Below, one piece after another: positions 62,356-64,000 of a stretch of 64,000 nucleotides of DNA. The DNA comes from Xanthomonas sp. DAR 35659. Its GTDB lineage: Bacteria; Pseudomonadota; Gammaproteobacteria; Xanthomonadales; Xanthomonadaceae. The notes below the pieces were generated by a model. The model did no database searches, was not told where the DNA came from, and saw nothing but the letters and a program-made list of their open reading frames with translations. The position numbers and the translations under genes are program-made. Where the stretch lies: positions 5,012,001 to 5,076,000 of the forward strand of contig NZ_CP162488.1 in NCBI RefSeq assembly GCF_041242975.1. The letters run 5' to 3'. Numbering within the stretch: the first letter of the stretch is position 1; each line of letters starts with the position of its first letter.

Positions 62356-63648
62356 TCAGCCCGCGTCGCGCAGCCGCTGCAGCGCCGCCAGCACCGTCTC
62401 GGCCGGCACCGCCAGGGCCAGATCGGCGCCTTCCAGCGCATCGGCCTGCTGCGCCTGCTTGAGTGCGCCGATCACGCGCCCGGCATCGCGCGGCGACTCG
62501 AAGCCGCCGCTCTGCAGCAGCAACGCGCCTTCGCCGTCGAGCAGCTTGAAGTAGAAACGGCCGTCGCCTTCGCGGTATTGCTTGAAGCTCGGCAACGCCT
62601 GCCTGGCCGTCGCCGCCTCGGCCTGGCCGGCGTCGCGCAGCGACAGATCGCGCAGGCCCACTGCATGGCGCAACTCGGCCAGGAACGGCGTGGCGTAGCG
62701 CGCGCGCAAACGCTGCGCGTTGTCGCGCAGGATCGCCTCGATGTCGCCCGGACGCGCCATCAACGCTTCGTAGCGCGCGCGCATCGGCGCGATCTCGGCG
62801 TCGATGCGCTCGAACAACTGCTGCTTGGCCTCGCCCCAGCCGATGCCGTCGGCGAAGGCCTGCGCGAACGCCGCGGTCTCCTCGACGCTGGCGAAGGCCT
62901 GGTACAGCTGGAACAGCGCCGACCCTTCCGTCTCCTTCGGCTCGCCGGGCGCGCGCGAATCGGTGACGATCGCGAACACGCGCTTCTTCAGCTCCTCGCG
63001 CGGGGCGAACAGCGGAATGGTGTTGTCGTAGCTCTTGCTCATCTTGCGCCCGTCCAGCCCGGGCAGGGTGGCCACCTGCTCGTCGATCAGCGCTTCGGGC
63101 AAGGTGAAGTAATCGCGCCCATAGACGTGATTGAAGCGCTGGCCCATATCGCGCGCCATCTCGATGTGCTGGATCTGGTCGCGGCCCACCGGCACCTGTT
63201 GCGCATTGAACAGGAGGATGTCGGCGGCCATCAGCACCGGATACATGAACAACCCGGCGCTGACCCCGGCATCGTCGTCCTCGCCGTCGGCGCGGTTCTT
63301 GTCCACCGCCGCCTTGTAGGCGTGGGCGCGGTTGAGCAGACCCTTGCCGGCGACGCAGGTCAGGAACCAGTTCAGCTCGTTGGTCTCCGGCACGTCGGAC
63401 TGCCGGTAGAACCACACCTTCGACGGATCCAGCCCGGCCGCCAGCCACGAGGCGGCGATTTCCAGGGTCGAGCGCTGGGTCCGCGCCGGGTCCTGCGCCT
63501 TGATCAGGCTGTGCAGGTCGGCCAGGAAATAGAAGCTCTCGATGCCGGGGCGCAGGCTGGCCTGCACGGCGGGGCGGATCGCGCCGACGTAGTTGCCCAG
63601 ATGCGGGGTGCCGGAGGTGGTGATGCCGGTGAGGACGCGGGTGGTCAT
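62356..63648 (-). CDS. trpS: tryptophanyl-tRNA synthetase
   Basis: 430 residues. Class I synthetase, charging tRNA-Trp. HIGH-type motif as PHLGN at 15-19, DLHSLIKAQDP near 44-53 and KMSKS at 202-206. The catalytic part is of normal length; the C-terminal 80 or so residues (about 350-430) are an extension beyond the common 330-residue bacterial TrpS, as seen in other gamma-proteobacterial long forms. The start at 63648 is the first Met of the canonical fold. Confidence 0.96.
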   Translation of the reverse strand: MTTRVLTGITTSGTPHLGNYVGAIRPAVQASLRPGIESFYFLADLHSLIKAQDPARTQRSTLEIAASWLAAGLDPSKVWFYRQSDVPETNELNWFLTCVAGKGLLNRAHAYKAAVDKNRADGEDDDAGVSAGLFMYPVLMAADILLFNAQQVPVGRDQIQHIEMARDMGQRFNHVYGRDYFTLPEALIDEQVATLPGLDGRKMSKSYDNTIPLFAPREELKKRVFAIVTDSRAPGEPKETEGSALFQLYQAFASVEETAAFAQAFADGIGWGEAKQQLFERIDAEIAPMRARYEALMARPGDIEAILRDNAQRLRARYATPFLAELRHAVGLRDLSLRDAGQAEAATARQALPSFKQYREGDGRFYFKLLDGEGALLLQSGGFESPRDAGRVIGALKQAQQADALEGADLALAVPAETVLAALQRLRDAG

Positions 63649-63755
63649 GCGGAAGATCGAAGGCCGGAAGAAACCCGCCGAGTTTAACCGCTGCGCGGCA
63701 ACCCCGTTCCGCCGCGCCGCGCGTTCAATGCCAGGTCCCTCCCTGGAGTCGTCCC

Positions 63756-64000
63756 ATGCGTCCCCTCGCTCGCCCGCTTTGGATCCGCCGGATCGGCCCG
63801 CTCTCGGCCGCCCTGCTGTGCATCGCCCTGTTGTGCGGCTTTCGCCCCTACCCTGCGCCGCCGCCCAACGCGCCACTGGTGGCCCTGAACGTGGTCGATC
63901 GCGATGCCGGCGGTGAAGTTCTGCCGGAATACCGGCAGCGCGGACAGCGCTGGATCGCCGCCACGCCGGGCCACCGCTACACGCTGCGCCTGACCAACCT
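63756..64000 (+). CDS. hypothetical membrane-anchored protein, cut by window end
   Basis: Open from the ATG at 63756 (CTGGAG box eight bases upstream) to the window end, at least 81 residues. A basic N-terminus, one hydrophobic segment (about 15-28), then a periplasmic-looking Pro-rich linker and a beta-rich start (VALNVVDRDAGGEVLPEY). Could be a signal anchor or lipoprotein-like signal. No domain can be named from the visible part. Confidence 0.6.
   Translation, partial: MRPLARPLWIRRIGPLSAALLCIALLCGFRPYPAPPPNAPLVALNVVDRDAGGEVLPEYRQRGQRWIAATPGHRYTLRLTN

Overview
The window is high-GC proteobacterial DNA and reads as a xanthomonad, most likely Xanthomonas (inference). The clues are two TonB-dependent receptors with N-terminal LDxI(S)V boxes, a split B12-dependent ribonucleotide reductase (nrdJ) with a Lys/Ala-rich histone-like gene between its halves, a YqjD/YqjE/YqjK-type cluster, and many intergenic palindromes built on GTCGCGGCTRAAGCCGCTCC. 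No rRNA, tRNA, CRISPR array or complete insertion sequence was recognised.

Layout. 0.1-4.4 kb: an acyltransferase, two translationally coupled hypothetical genes, and a two-gene operon with a short Cys-containing peptide (2736-2972) followed by a DUF692/MNIO iron oxidase with a C-terminal extension. This is the best candidate for an undescribed RiPP pathway. 4.9-13.6 kb: secreted proteins, a Fur-boxed siderophore receptor, a CPBP protein, a LysR gene overlapping a periplasmic helical-repeat gene and divergent from an SDR, an SDR relic, and DoxX. 14-18 kb: small envelope proteins, including three tandem paralogous membrane proteins, and a flavin-binding protein.

18.4-25.1 kb is an accessory block whose sequence looks less GC-rich than its flanks. 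All genes run on the minus strand: an OLD-family nuclease and UvrD-like helicase (Gabija-like pair), a stand-alone reverse transcriptase with a YVDD motif and a very acidic tail, and a gene with an R-x4-H HEPN-like motif. It reads as an anti-phage defence island. A 31-codon small ORF and a tandem repeat lie at its right edge.

25.5-36.7 kb is core: nrdJb, histone-like gene, nrdJa (with candidate NrdR boxes), a divergent HtrA/DegP protease, the YqjD-E-K-like operon, an AI-2E family permease, a HAD phosphatase and an M17 aminopeptidase. 37-40.8 kb: an ECF sigma/anti-sigma pair divergent from a catalase-like/cytochrome b561 operon. Both promoters carry the same GGGAATA-N15-CGTC motif, which ties the four genes into one autoregulated unit.

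41-64 kb: a ThuA protein and a second siderophore receptor, then an ABC-2 exporter operon that includes its own histidine kinase and response regulator. Divergent from it is a MacAB-like tripartite exporter (adaptor, ATPase, two permeases). Then come an alpha/beta hydrolase, two coupled EamA transporters (one RarD), a PQQ-type sugar dehydrogenase, an M28 peptidase, a metallo-beta-lactamase-fold protein, trpS, and the start of a gene cut by the window end. Between these genes are REP pairs, a 146-bp MITE-like element in two copies, and GGGAAT-type minisatellite hairpins.
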